NCBI RefSeq assembly: GCF_000820005.1 | Contig: NZ_CDBL01000086.1 | Location: forward strand, 24,005-88,004 | From: Aeromonas piscicola | Lineage (GTDB): Bacteria > Pseudomonadota > Gammaproteobacteria > Enterobacterales > Aeromonadaceae | Length of the DNA stretch: 64,000 nt | Direction of reading: 5' to 3' | In this document: piece after piece, positions 15,620-25,200 of the stretch | How positions within the stretch are numbered: position 1 is the first letter of the stretch | Layout of the letters: every line of letters starts with the position of its first letter | Notes under the pieces: model-generated | Database searches by the model: none | The model's input: only the letters and a program-made list of their open reading frames with translations | What the model was told of the DNA's origin: nothing | Made by a program: the position numbers and the translations under genes

Positions 15620-16621
15620 CTATTCGCAGATCTGGTTCTTGCCCGCCAGTTTGGCCTGATAGAGCGCTCTATCCACCCGCACCATCAGCTGGCTCATGGG
15701 CTCGTCCGGCAGGTATTCGGCCAGCCCGAAACTCAGGGTGATGTCGAGCTGTTCACAGACCCGCGACTGCACGATCAGCTCTCTCAGCTTGTCGGCAACC
15801 AGCCTGCCATCGGCCAGACCGGTATTGGGCAGCACCACCATGAACTCGTCGCCGCCCCAGCGCGCTATGAGGTCAATCTCACGAATGTGCGTCCGCACCA
15901 GCGCCACTATGTTGACCAGAGTCTGATCCCCGGCGCTGTGACCGTAGTTGTCATTGATCTGCTTGAAGTCATCCACATCCATGGCGATGACGGAGAAGGA
16001 CTGATGAAAGCGCCTGGAGCGCTCGCACTCCTGCTTGATGACCCGCTCCAGCCGATAGCGGCTGGCGGCCCCGGTCAGGGCATCCGTCTCCGCCAGCTGG
16101 CGGTTCTCCTCCGCCTTCTGCTGCAATACCCCGTTGAGCCGCACCAGCTCGGCGGTACGCTCGGCGATCTGCTGCTCCAGCGACTGGTTGCGCGATTCCA
16201 GCTGCTCATACAAGAGCTTCTGGGCATGTATGTTGCGATGGGCGCCTATCATGCGGGCCAGAGAGCCATCCGGATTGCGGGCTATGACGCGACCACAATC
16301 CTCGATCCAGATGAAGAGCCCCTCCCGGCTGCGGCAACGATACTCGACCCGATAGTCGGCTGCCGCGCCACTCAGATAGGCATCGAAGCAGGCCATCACC
16401 CGATCCATGTCATCCGGGTGGATCACGCTCTCCCAGGTGAAGACGTTGTTGCCAAGGGAGTGGGGCTCGTAGCCCAGCATCTGATACCAGCCGGGGTTGC
16501 GATAGACGAAACCCGTGTTGGCGTTCCAGTCCCAGATCCCGTCGCTCACCACCTCCAGAATGCCGTGCACCACGGCTTCACTGACGTCCGAGATCCTGAT
16601 CGTGTCACTGTCTTGCAGCAT
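15620..16621 (-). CDS. PAS-GGDEF diguanylate cyclase
   Basis: About 333 residues from the ATG at 16621 (MLQDSDTIRI), which has AAGGA at good distance; an ATG at 16630 is in frame but overlaps that site. No membrane segments. A PAS_3-type domain spans about 20-130 (DGIWDWNANTGFVYRNPGWY and RNIHAQK), then a coiled coil about 135-175, then GGDEF about 176-333. The active site is RWGGDEF, and an intact I-site RxxD (REID) precedes it, so active and feedback-inhibited c-di-GMP synthesis is expected. Cytoplasmic sensing of a small molecule or redox state is likely but unidentified. Confidence 0.92.
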   Translation of the reverse strand: MLQDSDTIRISDVSEAVVHGILEVVSDGIWDWNANTGFVYRNPGWYQMLGYEPHSLGNNVFTWESVIHPDDMDRVMACFDAYLSGAAADYRVEYRCRSREGLFIWIEDCGRVIARNPDGSLARMIGAHRNIHAQKLLYEQLESRNQSLEQQIAERTAELVRLNGVLQQKAEENRQLAETDALTGAASRYRLERVIKQECERSRRFHQSFSVIAMDVDDFKQINDNYGHSAGDQTLVNIVALVRTHIREIDLIARWGGDEFMVVLPNTGLADGRLVADKLRELIVQSRVCEQLDITLSFGLAEYLPDEPMSQLMVRVDRALYQAKLAGKNQICE

Positions 16622-16705
16622 AGAGACCATCCTTGCCCTCTAGCCCCGCCGAGGCGGGGGATTCAAACCTGATGAGTGGAAAACGACAACGAAGAGACGA
16701 CAACC

Positions 16706-16789
16706 ATGAAGCGCAACCCAATATCTGCCTGCCGGCGCACGACCTACCTCTGGTTAACCGGGTTATCGGCCGCTATCGGGTTCGTATGA
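16706..16789 (+). CDS. Possible 27-residue membrane peptide
   Basis: A short frame reads MKRNPISACRRTTYLWLTGL and ends SAAIGFV: a basic N-terminus followed by a hydrophobic helix, with GAAGAG 10 bases before the ATG. The layout is that of small single-span membrane proteins. There is no comparative evidence in the window, and short frames of this kind arise by chance, so this is only a candidate. It lies in the gap between two minus-strand genes. Confidence 0.25.
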   Translation: MKRNPISACRRTTYLWLTGLSAAIGFV

Positions 16790-16823
16790 ACAACAACAGT
16801 AGCAACCAGTGTGGCTCAGGATC

Positions 16824-17756
16824 TCACCCTTGTCCGGTTTTAAATCCGGGATGATGCAGGCTGCGATAATGGCTGGGAGCCAGGCCATGCTGGCGTTTGA
16901 AGGCGGTGGAGAAGTGGTACTCATTCTTGAAGCCGCACAACTGGGCCACCTGTTTCACCGAGTCGCCGCCGCTGGCCAGCAAGAGGGCGGCTCGTTGCAA
17001 GCGCAGCCGTTGCAGCAAGGCCATGGGGGCCAATGCAAAGTGCTGCTGACAGAGACGATAGAGCTGGCGCTCGGAGAGGTGCAGGGCGTCGGCCATCCGC
17101 CCTATGTCCCAGCACTCGGTCAGGGATTCTTTCAGCATCAGCTCGAGACGCAGCGCCTGCCGCTCACCGCGACTCTGCCCCTCCCCCTTTTGCAGCAGGC
17201 GGCGCAGATAAAAGCCGAGCTGTTCTACCAGCAACGCACTGAGCAGCGGATCCTGGTGGCGCTCCTGCTCCGCATAGAGGTTCTCCAGGGTGTGCAGCAA
17301 GCTGGCCTGCTGGGAGGTACAACCCAGCCTGAGGTGGCTGGCGAAGGCATCCCAGGGGGAGTCCTTGTGCAGCAGCAGCCACACCAGATCCCAGTCGCCG
17401 CCCGGCTCTGACGACGATCTGTCTGGCTGCTGCGGCTCAGGCAATTGATAGCAGAGCGGTTCCCCCGCCGGGATCAGGGCCCACTCCCCAATCTTGAGTC
17501 GCTCGAGGCGATCGCCGATCCGCACAGCCCCCTCGCCCCCCAGGGTGAGCAGAAAACAGTGTACGTCCTCAAAGCGACGTTCAATCCTGTAGTGGCTGCG
17601 CAGGCGGGAATGGCCAGCCAACCATACCCGCTCTTGGGCAAGGGCGGGCAACAGGCTGTCACAGCAGATCTGTTCGCGGCAGTCGGGAGAGACGTCAATG
17701 ACTTCAGGATTGGCAGTTTCAGACATCATCTGGACGGGCTCAGCCATGTCGAACAT
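16824..17756 (-). CDS. AraC-family transcriptional regulator
   Basis: 310 residues as the longest frame; the start is uncertain because no strong ribosome-binding site marks 17756. The N-terminal part about 40-130 is a cupin-like ligand domain (GGEGAVRIGDRLERLKIGEW). The C-terminal part about 205-305 has two helix-turn-helix motifs (DIGRMADALHLSERQLYRLC and VKQVAQLCGFKNEYHFSTAF), the AraC signature. It is divergent from the VOC protein with about 48 bases between the starts, so it may control that gene. Ligand unknown. Confidence 0.9.
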   Translation of the reverse strand: MFDMAEPVQMMSETANPEVIDVSPDCREQICCDSLLPALAQERVWLAGHSRLRSHYRIERRFEDVHCFLLTLGGEGAVRIGDRLERLKIGEWALIPAGEPLCYQLPEPQQPDRSSSEPGGDWDLVWLLLHKDSPWDAFASHLRLGCTSQQASLLHTLENLYAEQERHQDPLLSALLVEQLGFYLRRLLQKGEGQSRGERQALRLELMLKESLTECWDIGRMADALHLSERQLYRLCQQHFALAPMALLQRLRLQRAALLLASGGDSVKQVAQLCGFKNEYHFSTAFKRQHGLAPSHYRSLHHPGFKTGQG

Positions 17757-17804
17757 TCAAGGCCCAGCATAGCATGGAGGACATCAAGTCACAGGAGACA
17801 GGCC

Positions 17805-18203
17805 ATGCACATACATCACGTCGCCATCTGGGCACAGGATCTGGAGGCGCTCAAGGTATTCTACTGCTCCTTGTTTGGCGGCCAGGCGAATGAGCGATAC
17901 CACAACCCGACCAAACAGTTCAGCTCCTACTTCGTGCGCTTCGAGGGGGGCGCCAGCCTGGAGCTGATGCACAGCCCCATACTGTTTCCGGCAGATCCCA
18001 GTTTGCCGCACCCGCTGCAGGGGCTGGCCCATCTCTCCTTCTCCCTCGGCAGCGTGGAGGCTGTGGACCAGATGACGGCCCGCCTCAAGCTGCTCAAGGG
18101 CGCCGAGGTCAAACACCTGGACGGCCCCCGCTGGACCGGCGACGGCTATTACGAGAGCACCTTTCTGGATCCTGAGGGAAATCGACTGGAATTGACCATC
18201 TAG
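17805..18203 (+). CDS. VOC-superfamily (glyoxalase/bleomycin resistance-like) protein
   Basis: 132 residues. I start at the ATG at 17805 (MHIHHVAIWAQD) with AGGAGA upstream; the longer frame to 17445 overlaps the divergent regulator. Two beta-alpha-beta-beta-beta modules are visible: HHVAIWAQDLEALKVFYCSL and HLSFSLGSVEAVDQM. Metal ligands fit His5, Glu in LELMHS, His in LAHLSF and Glu near the end in NRLELT, as in lactoylglutathione lyase relatives. The AraC regulator next door suggests an inducible detoxification or dioxygenase-like role. Exact reaction not assignable. Confidence 0.85.
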   Translation: MHIHHVAIWAQDLEALKVFYCSLFGGQANERYHNPTKQFSSYFVRFEGGASLELMHSPILFPADPSLPHPLQGLAHLSFSLGSVEAVDQMTARLKLLKGAEVKHLDGPRWTGDGYYESTFLDPEGNRLELTI

Positions 18204-18304
18204 CCCCTGTATTGGCACCTCACCCTAGCCCTCTCCCAACGGGAGAGGGGATAAAGCAGCACCGGAAATATGATCACCAGCCATGTAGGTTCGATTAGAG
18301 AAGT
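18204..18304. repeat. Short dispersed repeats at the left edge of the AT-rich insert
   Basis: CACCTCACCCTAGCCCTCTC followed by CCAACGGGAGAGGGG at 18218-18252 is a palindromic block of the 'CCCTCTCCC...GGGAGAGGG' type often seen as dispersed repeats in proteobacteria. At 18286-18311 a second unit, GGTTCGATTAGAGAAGTTTA then ATCGG, resembles a unit at 52364-52389. Both lie between the VOC gene and the insert. Confidence 0.55.
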
Positions 18305-18955
18305 TTAATCGGGGCGCGGGAACGAGATTAACCCCTTATTTACTTGCTGGAGAGAGGTTGGCGGTGAGGGGATAGAAAAATAAGATTTCTCTGGATATAC
18401 CTTGTAGCTCTCTAGGTATGACCCAGCCTCGTTAACCCGAGTTTTCACCCATACCTCACCATAATCCCGAATCTGCTCCTTACCAAGGTTATTCTCACTG
18501 TAACAAATATTAAACCAATACCCTGTATGCTTATCTTTTATTTTTAAGCCTGCCTCACAACGGCCATATTTACCTTTGGATGGTCCGGGGTGAACCACTT
18601 TATATTCCGTATCATAACTGACCACTTTATCTGGATAAAAATAGACGTACATATCATAGCCATACCATGACGTTATAAATATCATAAAAAAGCAACTACC
18701 AAAGGCTTTTGTGATATGTTTTAAGGCGTCACGCCCGGGACATCGAAAAGCAGTGAAAATTGCACCAACCAATCCAAATAACGCACTTATAGTTATATAG
18801 GTGAGCAACTCTGGAACCGTGTCAGCAATAACTGTCTTACGTGACAGTCTGAGCGAGAACAGTAAGATTGAACACCATAGAACAAGCAGCAATAAAAAAC
18901 TTCCCCCAAGCAGCATGTTCTTTCGCTGTTCACTTTTGAAACTATGAATTATCAT
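18305..18955 (-). CDS. Membrane protein of unknown function in AT-rich insert
   Basis: 216 residues from the ATG at 18955, with AGGC upstream; the longer frame starts at a TTG and is unlikely. Three hydrophobic segments are seen at about 14-36, 49-71 and 83-104 (LLLLVLWCSILLFSL, LTYITISALFGLVGAIFTAF, and the FFMIFITSW region). The rest is polar, with KTRVNEAG and a Pro-rich end. Base composition is clearly more AT-rich than both flanks, which points to horizontal acquisition. No family recognised and no partner except another orphan membrane protein to the right. Confidence 0.75.
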   Translation of the reverse strand: MIIHSFKSEQRKNMLLGGSFLLLLVLWCSILLFSLRLSRKTVIADTVPELLTYITISALFGLVGAIFTAFRCPGRDALKHITKAFGSCFFMIFITSWYGYDMYVYFYPDKVVSYDTEYKVVHPGPSKGKYGRCEAGLKIKDKHTGYWFNICYSENNLGKEQIRDYGEVWVKTRVNEAGSYLESYKVYPEKSYFSIPSPPTSLQQVNKGLISFPRPD

Positions 18956-19006
18956 TTTACTGCCTGATTTATCATTAAAAATGAAAAGTATCCCACCATT
19001 TTGCAA

Positions 19007-19412
19007 TATATATATGGGCGGTGCAATTCACTTCGTTCATTGCACCCTACCCGATTTTACGAAGTGGGCATTGTGGCAACCAGCCCCCTCACCCAAAGGG
19101 AGAAGAGATCATCCCGCATAGGGGGTATGGCGTTGGCAATGGCATGTGAATTCGGGATATAGCCACGGAGCCAAACCTCCCTTCTACCGTTTATTAGAAA
19201 AGGAGGAGAAGGGTCGGGGATGAGGGGGAGAAAAAAGAGATTACGCGGTAAACGTTGGGCTTCGCAGGCTCAGCCACAACCTACACTGTCGGTAAATTGG
19301 TGGTGAGACTGCAAAGCCCAACATACGAGATAAGTCATAACCAATCCAACTAATATATTTAACCTGGGTGCTTTTAAATATATCCGCCATATTTAAAAGC
19401 ACCTCAATAAAC
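19007..19412. repeat. Gene-free stretch made mostly of short hairpin repeats
   Basis: Three dispersed-repeat units can be seen. GGTGCAATTCACTTCGTTCA followed by TTGCACC at 19020-19046 forms a hairpin. CCCCTCACCCAAAGGGAGAA at 19083 has a distant partner, GAAGGGTCGGGGATGAGGGG near 19208-19227. GTTGGGCTTCGCAGGCTCAG, followed by CCACAACCTAC, at 19255-19285 is a third hairpin type. From about 19320 the DNA is AT-rich and contains an inverted ATATTTA / TAAATAT pair near 19355-19395 beside the end of the next gene. No open frame is convincing. Confidence 0.5.
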
Positions 19413-20096
19413 TTATATTATCATTTCATTTTTCAAAGTTAAGAAACTCTTGTCTATGACATCAAGGTGAACCTTAACATTACGAGATAGTACCTTGAAG
19501 TGCACCTCCTTGAGTTTTACTGTCATTTCAGTACGTTGATGCTCAGGATAGTGATCATATGCAGATACTCCATTTTGAAAATCAACATCACTATCAACAC
19601 CTTGTAATAATTTGTCTATAGATGAACCAAGAAGCTCTGAAAACTGAACCTGCATAGCTAATAGGGCTTGCACTGCAGTAGATGATCCAATCTCATGAAA
19701 TGGTATATTTCCTAATGCTTTAGCATAGGAATTTACCACGCTATCGTGATAGACGTTATATATCTCAATATTCACTATTCCCTCTTTAGAACAGGAAGAG
19801 TCTATGATGCCTCTAATTTTTTTAGAGAAATGGTGTGCTGCTTCTGCGACAGCTAAAACATCTTTCCTTCTATCCTTTTGTCTTGAAACCTTGTCATGAC
19901 TAGCAATCCAAGAGGATGCAATGATCGCTAACACAGAACCACCAGCCTGAATCCAAGCAGGGAGCTCATCTGTGCTACCAAACTTCCAATATGCCCCAAG
20001 AACCAAAAAGCTCGCTAACAACAATGTAAATAAATGACGATTATAAGAGCGAAACCGTGGTGATTTATTTTCCCCAAAAATTCTCATTTTCAACAT
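19413..20096 (-). CDS. Two-span membrane protein of unknown function in AT-rich insert
   Basis: 227 residues from the ATG at 20096 (MLKMRIFGENK); the longest frame begins with a GTG overlapping the recD stop, but its first 34 residues look like read-through of non-coding DNA. Hydrophobic segments lie at about 22-38 (FTLLLASFLVLGAYW) and 46-66 (WIQAGGSVLAIIASSW). After them comes a long cytoplasmic, mainly helical part with a basic linker (KVSRQKDRRKDV). This layout of two helices and a soluble tail is seen in some phage-defence and signalling proteins, but no motif supports such a role. AT-rich against GC-rich flanks. Confidence 0.7.
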   Translation of the reverse strand: MLKMRIFGENKSPRFRSYNRHLFTLLLASFLVLGAYWKFGSTDELPAWIQAGGSVLAIIASSWIASHDKVSRQKDRRKDVLAVAEAAHHFSKKIRGIIDSSCSKEGIVNIEIYNVYHDSVVNSYAKALGNIPFHEIGSSTAVQALLAMQVQFSELLGSSIDKLLQGVDSDVDFQNGVSAYDHYPEHQRTEMTVKLKEVHFKVLSRNVKVHLDVIDKSFLTLKNEMII

Positions 20097-20194
20097 TTCC
20101 AAAAGTAATACGTTCCTAAAAATACCGCATGTTTGTATTTTATTGGCTAATCGTAAGCCAATGGCGATAAATCCCTTTACCGCCACCCCATCTT

Positions 20195-22258
20195 TCACTC
20201 CCCTAACCTCTCCGCCAATCCGGAATAACGCTCGGTCTTTTTCCGCACCGCTTGTGCCAGCAGGGCGCGATCGCCATAGAGATCGAGGCGGGCCTTGGCG
20301 CGGGTGATGCCGGTATAGACCAGCTCGCGGGTCAGCAGCGGGCTGGGGCTGTCGGGCAACACCAGCACTGTATGGGCAAACTCCGAGCCCTGGGATTTGT
20401 GGATGGTCATGGCGTAGACAGTCTCATGAGGGGGCAAACGGCTGGGCAAAAGCGCCCGCAGGGTGCCGTCCGGCTGCTCAAACCATACCTTTAACCGACC
20501 ACTTTCATCGGGCAGACAGAGCCCCATATCGCCGTTATAGAGGCCAACCCCGTGGTCGTTGCGCACCACCATCACTGGGCGACCGGCATACCAGTCGCCA
20601 TCGCGGGCGATAAGGCCAGCCCGTGACAGGGCCAATTCGAGCCGCTCGTTAAGCCCCAGCACCCCGAACGGGCCGTCGCGCAGGGCGCAGAGGATCTGGA
20701 AGCTGTTGAATGCCTTGAACACGGCGGCGGGCTCTTCCCCCGCGCGAGCCGCCTTCAGATAGCTGCCGTAACCGGCCACCCCCAGGGCAATCAGGGCGTC
20801 GTAAGCCTCCCCCGCCCAGGGGTGCAGGCTGATATCGGCAAATCCTGCGCCCCAGACTGATTCCACCGCTGCGGCATCGCCGCTGTTGCAGGCGCGCGCC
20901 AGCTGGCCGATGCCGGAGTGCTGATCAAAGCGCCAGCTCTTGGCCAGCAAACAGAGGCTGTCGCGCACCGGAGCCCCCGCGGGCGTGCCTTGCAGGCGGT
21001 AGCCGGTCTGGCGGGAGAGCCAGTCCGCCTGCGCCGGGCTGATGCCCTGTTCGATAAAGCTGCAGATATCGCCGAGTACGGCCCCTGCCTCCACCGAGGC
21101 GAGCTGATCCTTGTCGCCGAGCAGGATCAGGCGGGCGTGGCTTGGCAGCGCATCGAGCAGACGCGCCATCATCGGCAGGTCGACCATGGAGGCCTCATCC
21201 ACCACCAGCAAGTCGAGGTGCAGCGGGTTGCCCGCGTGGTGGCGGAACTGGCTGCGCCCCGGAATGACCCCGAGCAGCCGGTGCAAGGTGCCCGCTTCGG
21301 TGGGGATCGCCTCGACCCACTCGGGGGGCAGATCGAGGGCCTGCAGGGCAGAGCCGATACTCTCGGTGAGGCGCGCCGCCGCCTTGCCGGTGGGGGCCAC
21401 CAGCCGGATCGCCGGGGCCTTGCCTGCCTGCAGGCCGGTCTCCACCAGAATGGCGAGCAGTTTGGCCACAGTCGTGGTCTTGCCGGTGCCGGGGCCACCG
21501 GAGATGACCGCAAAGGGGCGCGCCGCCGCGGTGGCCGCCGCCAGCTTCTGGCCGTTGCAGCAGAGCGCCTCGGGCACCAGCGTATCCAGCTTGCCCAGAT
21601 CGCTCGCCGCCTGGGCGCTGGCCAGCAGCCCTTCGATGGCGGGCCAATCCACCTCGCTCGGGAACACCAGATCGAGATACTTCTCGATAAAGTGGCGGGC
21701 CGAGAAGTCGGGGACGAGGCGGGCTTTGAGCAGCGCCCCGAACACCAGCCCGTAGTCGCGGGCAAACAGCCGCGACAGGGCCGGGGCTATCTCCGGCCAT
21801 TCGGCTCTTTCACTTAAGACTCGAAGGTGGTGGGCCACCCCCAGCTCAAAGTCGTGGTAGCGGGTAAGGTAGAGCCGCCCGTGCCACAACCGCAGCGGCC
21901 AGCGCGGGGCGAGCCCGTCATCCTGCTCGGTGCCAACCAAGGGGCTTGCCGTAAACAGGGCGGGCCAGCGGGCAGGATCCGCCAGATCCAGCAGCAGATC
22001 CCGGCTCTGCAAGGGATCCAGCCCGAACGGGCGCAGGGATCCGGTAGATAGCATCTCCAGCGGCAGGCAGACATGGCCGCGCCCCAGCTCGAAGCAAGTG
22101 AGCGCCGCCCCCAGCACCAGCTCGGGGCTGCCGCCAAGGTCGGCCACCAGCTTGGCAAATTGCAGATCCAGCTGGCGGATACGCCCTGCCAGCGCCAGTG
22201 CTTTCAACCGTTCGATCATGATGGTGCTGGTTGCGGTGCTGATCATGGTGTCGCTCAT
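20195..22258 (-). CDS. recD: RecD subunit of exonuclease V (RecBCD)
   Basis: 687 residues, longer than the roughly 608 of E. coli RecD. Superfamily 1B 5'-3' helicase: Walker A GGPGTGKTTTVAKLLA, Walker B region VVDEASMVDLPMMARLL, and late motifs TIHKSQGSEF and YTGITRAKARLDLYGD. It is the fast helicase of the complex and moves on the 5'-ended strand. Its start overlaps the recB stop by 4 bases (ATGA), indicating translational coupling in a recC-recB-recD operon. Confidence 0.97.
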   Translation of the reverse strand: MSDTMISTATSTIMIERLKALALAGRIRQLDLQFAKLVADLGGSPELVLGAALTCFELGRGHVCLPLEMLSTGSLRPFGLDPLQSRDLLLDLADPARWPALFTASPLVGTEQDDGLAPRWPLRLWHGRLYLTRYHDFELGVAHHLRVLSERAEWPEIAPALSRLFARDYGLVFGALLKARLVPDFSARHFIEKYLDLVFPSEVDWPAIEGLLASAQAASDLGKLDTLVPEALCCNGQKLAAATAAARPFAVISGGPGTGKTTTVAKLLAILVETGLQAGKAPAIRLVAPTGKAAARLTESIGSALQALDLPPEWVEAIPTEAGTLHRLLGVIPGRSQFRHHAGNPLHLDLLVVDEASMVDLPMMARLLDALPSHARLILLGDKDQLASVEAGAVLGDICSFIEQGISPAQADWLSRQTGYRLQGTPAGAPVRDSLCLLAKSWRFDQHSGIGQLARACNSGDAAAVESVWGAGFADISLHPWAGEAYDALIALGVAGYGSYLKAARAGEEPAAVFKAFNSFQILCALRDGPFGVLGLNERLELALSRAGLIARDGDWYAGRPVMVVRNDHGVGLYNGDMGLCLPDESGRLKVWFEQPDGTLRALLPSRLPPHETVYAMTIHKSQGSEFAHTVLVLPDSPSPLLTRELVYTGITRAKARLDLYGDRALLAQAVRKKTERYSGLAERLGE

Positions 22259-25200
22259 GCCTCTACCTCGTTCAATGCTTGGGATCCCGCTGCTGGCGGC
22301 TCACTGCCTGCGCTAAACAACCGATCCAGCCCCAGCACCAGTTCACGGCTCGGGCGGGTATGGAAAATGCCCCCCTGCGGCATGCCGCGCAGGAACAGAT
22401 AGAAGACCCCGCCAAAGTGCTGCTCGAAGTCGTAACCCGGCAAGCGCAGGGTGAGCAGCCGGTGCAGCGCCAGCGAGTAGAGCTGGTATTGCAGGTCGTA
22501 GCGGTGCTCCGCCATCGCCCGCTCCAGCGCCGGACGGCTGTAATCGGCCGGGCTCATGCCGAGGTGGTTCGATTTGTAGTCGAGCAGATACCAGCGCCCC
22601 TGCCACTCGAACACCAGATCGATAAAGCCCTTGAGCATCCCCTGCACGGTGGCAAAGCTGAGCGGCTTGTTGCCCCGCGACAGCGGGTCGTGCTGCTGGC
22701 AGAGCGCGGTCAGCGCCGGTGCCGTCACCCGCCCCATGGGCAGAAAGAACTCCAGCTCCACCTGCTTGCGCTCGGGGGCCAGATCCCGCAGCCGCACCGG
22801 CTCGCCAAAGCCTGTTTCCAGCGGGGTATCCAGCACCGCCTCCACCTGCTGTTGCAGCACCGGTGCCCAGCTCTCGTCAAAACCGTCTTGCAGCAACAGA
22901 CTGGCGATATGCTCTGCCAGCAGCTCACCAGCGGCGCTTTGAAAATCGATGGTCTCGAACAGGCTGTGCAGCAAGGTGCCGGGGCGCGCCCCTTTCGGGA
23001 AGGTGAAGATGGAGGGCTGGGGCGCCTCCTCCGGTTGTTCTGCCGCCAGAGCGGCCGCCTCGGTGACTACCTCGTCATCGAAGCCGGGATTGGCCAGCAC
23101 GCCCTTGCTGTGACCATTTCCTTGTGCCGCCAGCCCGGAGTAGGAGCTGATCCACCAATCCCGCTCCAGGGAGCCGGTAAAGCGGCGCACCTGCGGCTCG
23201 CCCAGCTGCTCCTCTTCAGGCGGCAGCGGGGCCGGACGGGTGAGCGAGGGCTCACCGACAGCCACCCCGGGCAGCGCCTGTGCCAGCTCGGTCAGGGCGG
23301 TCGCCAGTGTCTCGGCATCCCCCTCTTCGCCCTTTTGCAGCAGATAGCCGATGGCGGTGTGGTGCAGGTCGGTCTTCTCCGACTTGCCCGCACCCGCCCG
23401 CACCGGCCCCAGCCCCAGCCAGGTGGCGTAGACGCCCCGGGTCAGCGCCACGTAGAGCAGTCGCAAGTCTTCGGCGAGGCGCTCCTTGTCCGCTTCGGCC
23501 AGCGACGAGTCGGCGCCGGTCAGGTCGAGAATGGTGCGATTGCCCGCTTCATCCGCCTCGTGATAGAGCGGGGTCTCGGCGGTTCTGTGGCTGCAGATAA
23601 AGGGCAGGAACACCAATGGATACTCCAGCCCCTTGGATTTGTGGATGGTGACGATCTGCACCAGCTTGCGCTCGGATTCGAGGCGCAGTACCTGCTCCGC
23701 ATCTTGCCCGTTGGGGCGACTCACCGCCTCCCCCAGCCAGCGTAGCAGGGCATATTCCCCGTCCAGCTCGCTGCTCACCTGTTGCAGCAGCTCACCGAGA
23801 TGGAGGAAGTTGGTCAGCCGCCGCTCGCCATAGGGGCTCGCCAGCAGGGAGGAGGCGAGATTGCGCCGGTGCAGCAGGGCCCGCAACATGGCCAGCACGC
23901 CGCGGCGATGCCAGATCTTGCGGTACTCCATAAACTCCTGCACCGCGCTCTCCCACGCCCGCTCGTCGCTGGCCAGCCCATCGAGCGCCCTGGCGTCCAG
24001 ATCAAACAGGCCGGTGGCGAGCGCCGCCCGCAGGCTGCGCTCCTCGCTCGGGTTCTGGCAGGCGTGCAAAATCAGCAAGATCTCCCGCGCCTCCACCTGC
24101 TCCAGCACGCTCTCGCGGTTCGACAGATAGACGGAGGCGATGGCGAGGCGCGCCAGCTCCTGCTGCACCAGCTTGCCCTCGCTGCCGGTGCGCACCAGCA
24201 CGGCGATATCTCCGGCCTTCACCGCCTGATCACCTATCTTTGCCTTGCCCTCGCGGGCCAGCGTCAGCAGGCGGTGGATCTCGGCGGCGGTGGCACGCGC
24301 CATCTTGCTCTGGTAATCCCCCCGATTAAAGGTGGGCTGGCCGGTCAGCTGCCAGCAGTGGAGCACGGGGGCGGTAGCGCCATCGAGCAGCAGCGCCTTG
24401 CTTTTGCCCTGCGCCTCCACCGGCAGGAAGGGGATATCCGCCTCGTAGATAAAGGGATCTTTCGCCCGCTCGAACAGGCCGTTGACCGCCCCCACCAGCG
24501 CACTGCTGGAGCGCCAGTTGCGCCCCAGGGTGTAGTGGGCGCTCACATTTCGCCGAGCCTGAATGTAGGTAAAGATGTCGGCGCCGCGAAAACCGTAGAT
24601 AGCCTGCTTGGGGTCACCGATCATCAAGAGCGCCGTGTCTGTGTGACCGCCGTAAAGCCGGTGGAAGATGCGGTACTGCTGGGGGTCGGTATCCTGAAAC
24701 TCATCGATCATCGCCACCCGGTAGGTGGCACGAATGCGCTCGCACAGCCGCTCGCCAAGGCTGGAACCGAGCGCCCCGTCGAGATCTTTCAGCAGGTCAT
24801 CGAACGAGAGCTGATGAGCCTGCCGCTTGCTGGCCTGCATCCGGCTACGCACCACTTTGGCGGCCCGTTGCAGGATAAGGTCGCGAATACCCGGGCGGCT
24901 CGCCAGCAGCGCATCGATTTCGCTGAACAGCGGCAGGGTCGGTGGCGCCTTCCCCTTGTTCAACTTGGCTTCCAGTGTCTCCTGGCCAAAGCGTTCGAGA
25001 TCCTTGGGCAGCGCGTAGCCGCTCGCCTCGTCCTGCGCCCAGTCGCTTATCTTGGCGAGCCAGCCTTCGTAGTTCTTGCCGGTATAGAGCTTGATTTGCC
25101 CCTCGGTCTGGCGGCGGATCTCGTCCCCCTGCGCCAGCCAGGCATCTTTCACCGCATCAATGCGGGCCATGGCCGCCTGATGGCGGGCGGCGAGGGTCTC

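Noticed and set aside
17445..17804. N-terminal extension of the VOC protein frame
   Set aside because: The extension overlaps the divergent AraC gene; the ATG at 17805 has a good ribosome-binding site and gives the standard domain start.
20097..20198. GTG start overlapping the recD stop for the downstream membrane protein
   Set aside because: The 4-base overlap looks like coupling, but the 34 extra residues have no helix or signal character and differ from the rest of the protein. The AT-rich gene more likely starts at 20096 or 20087.
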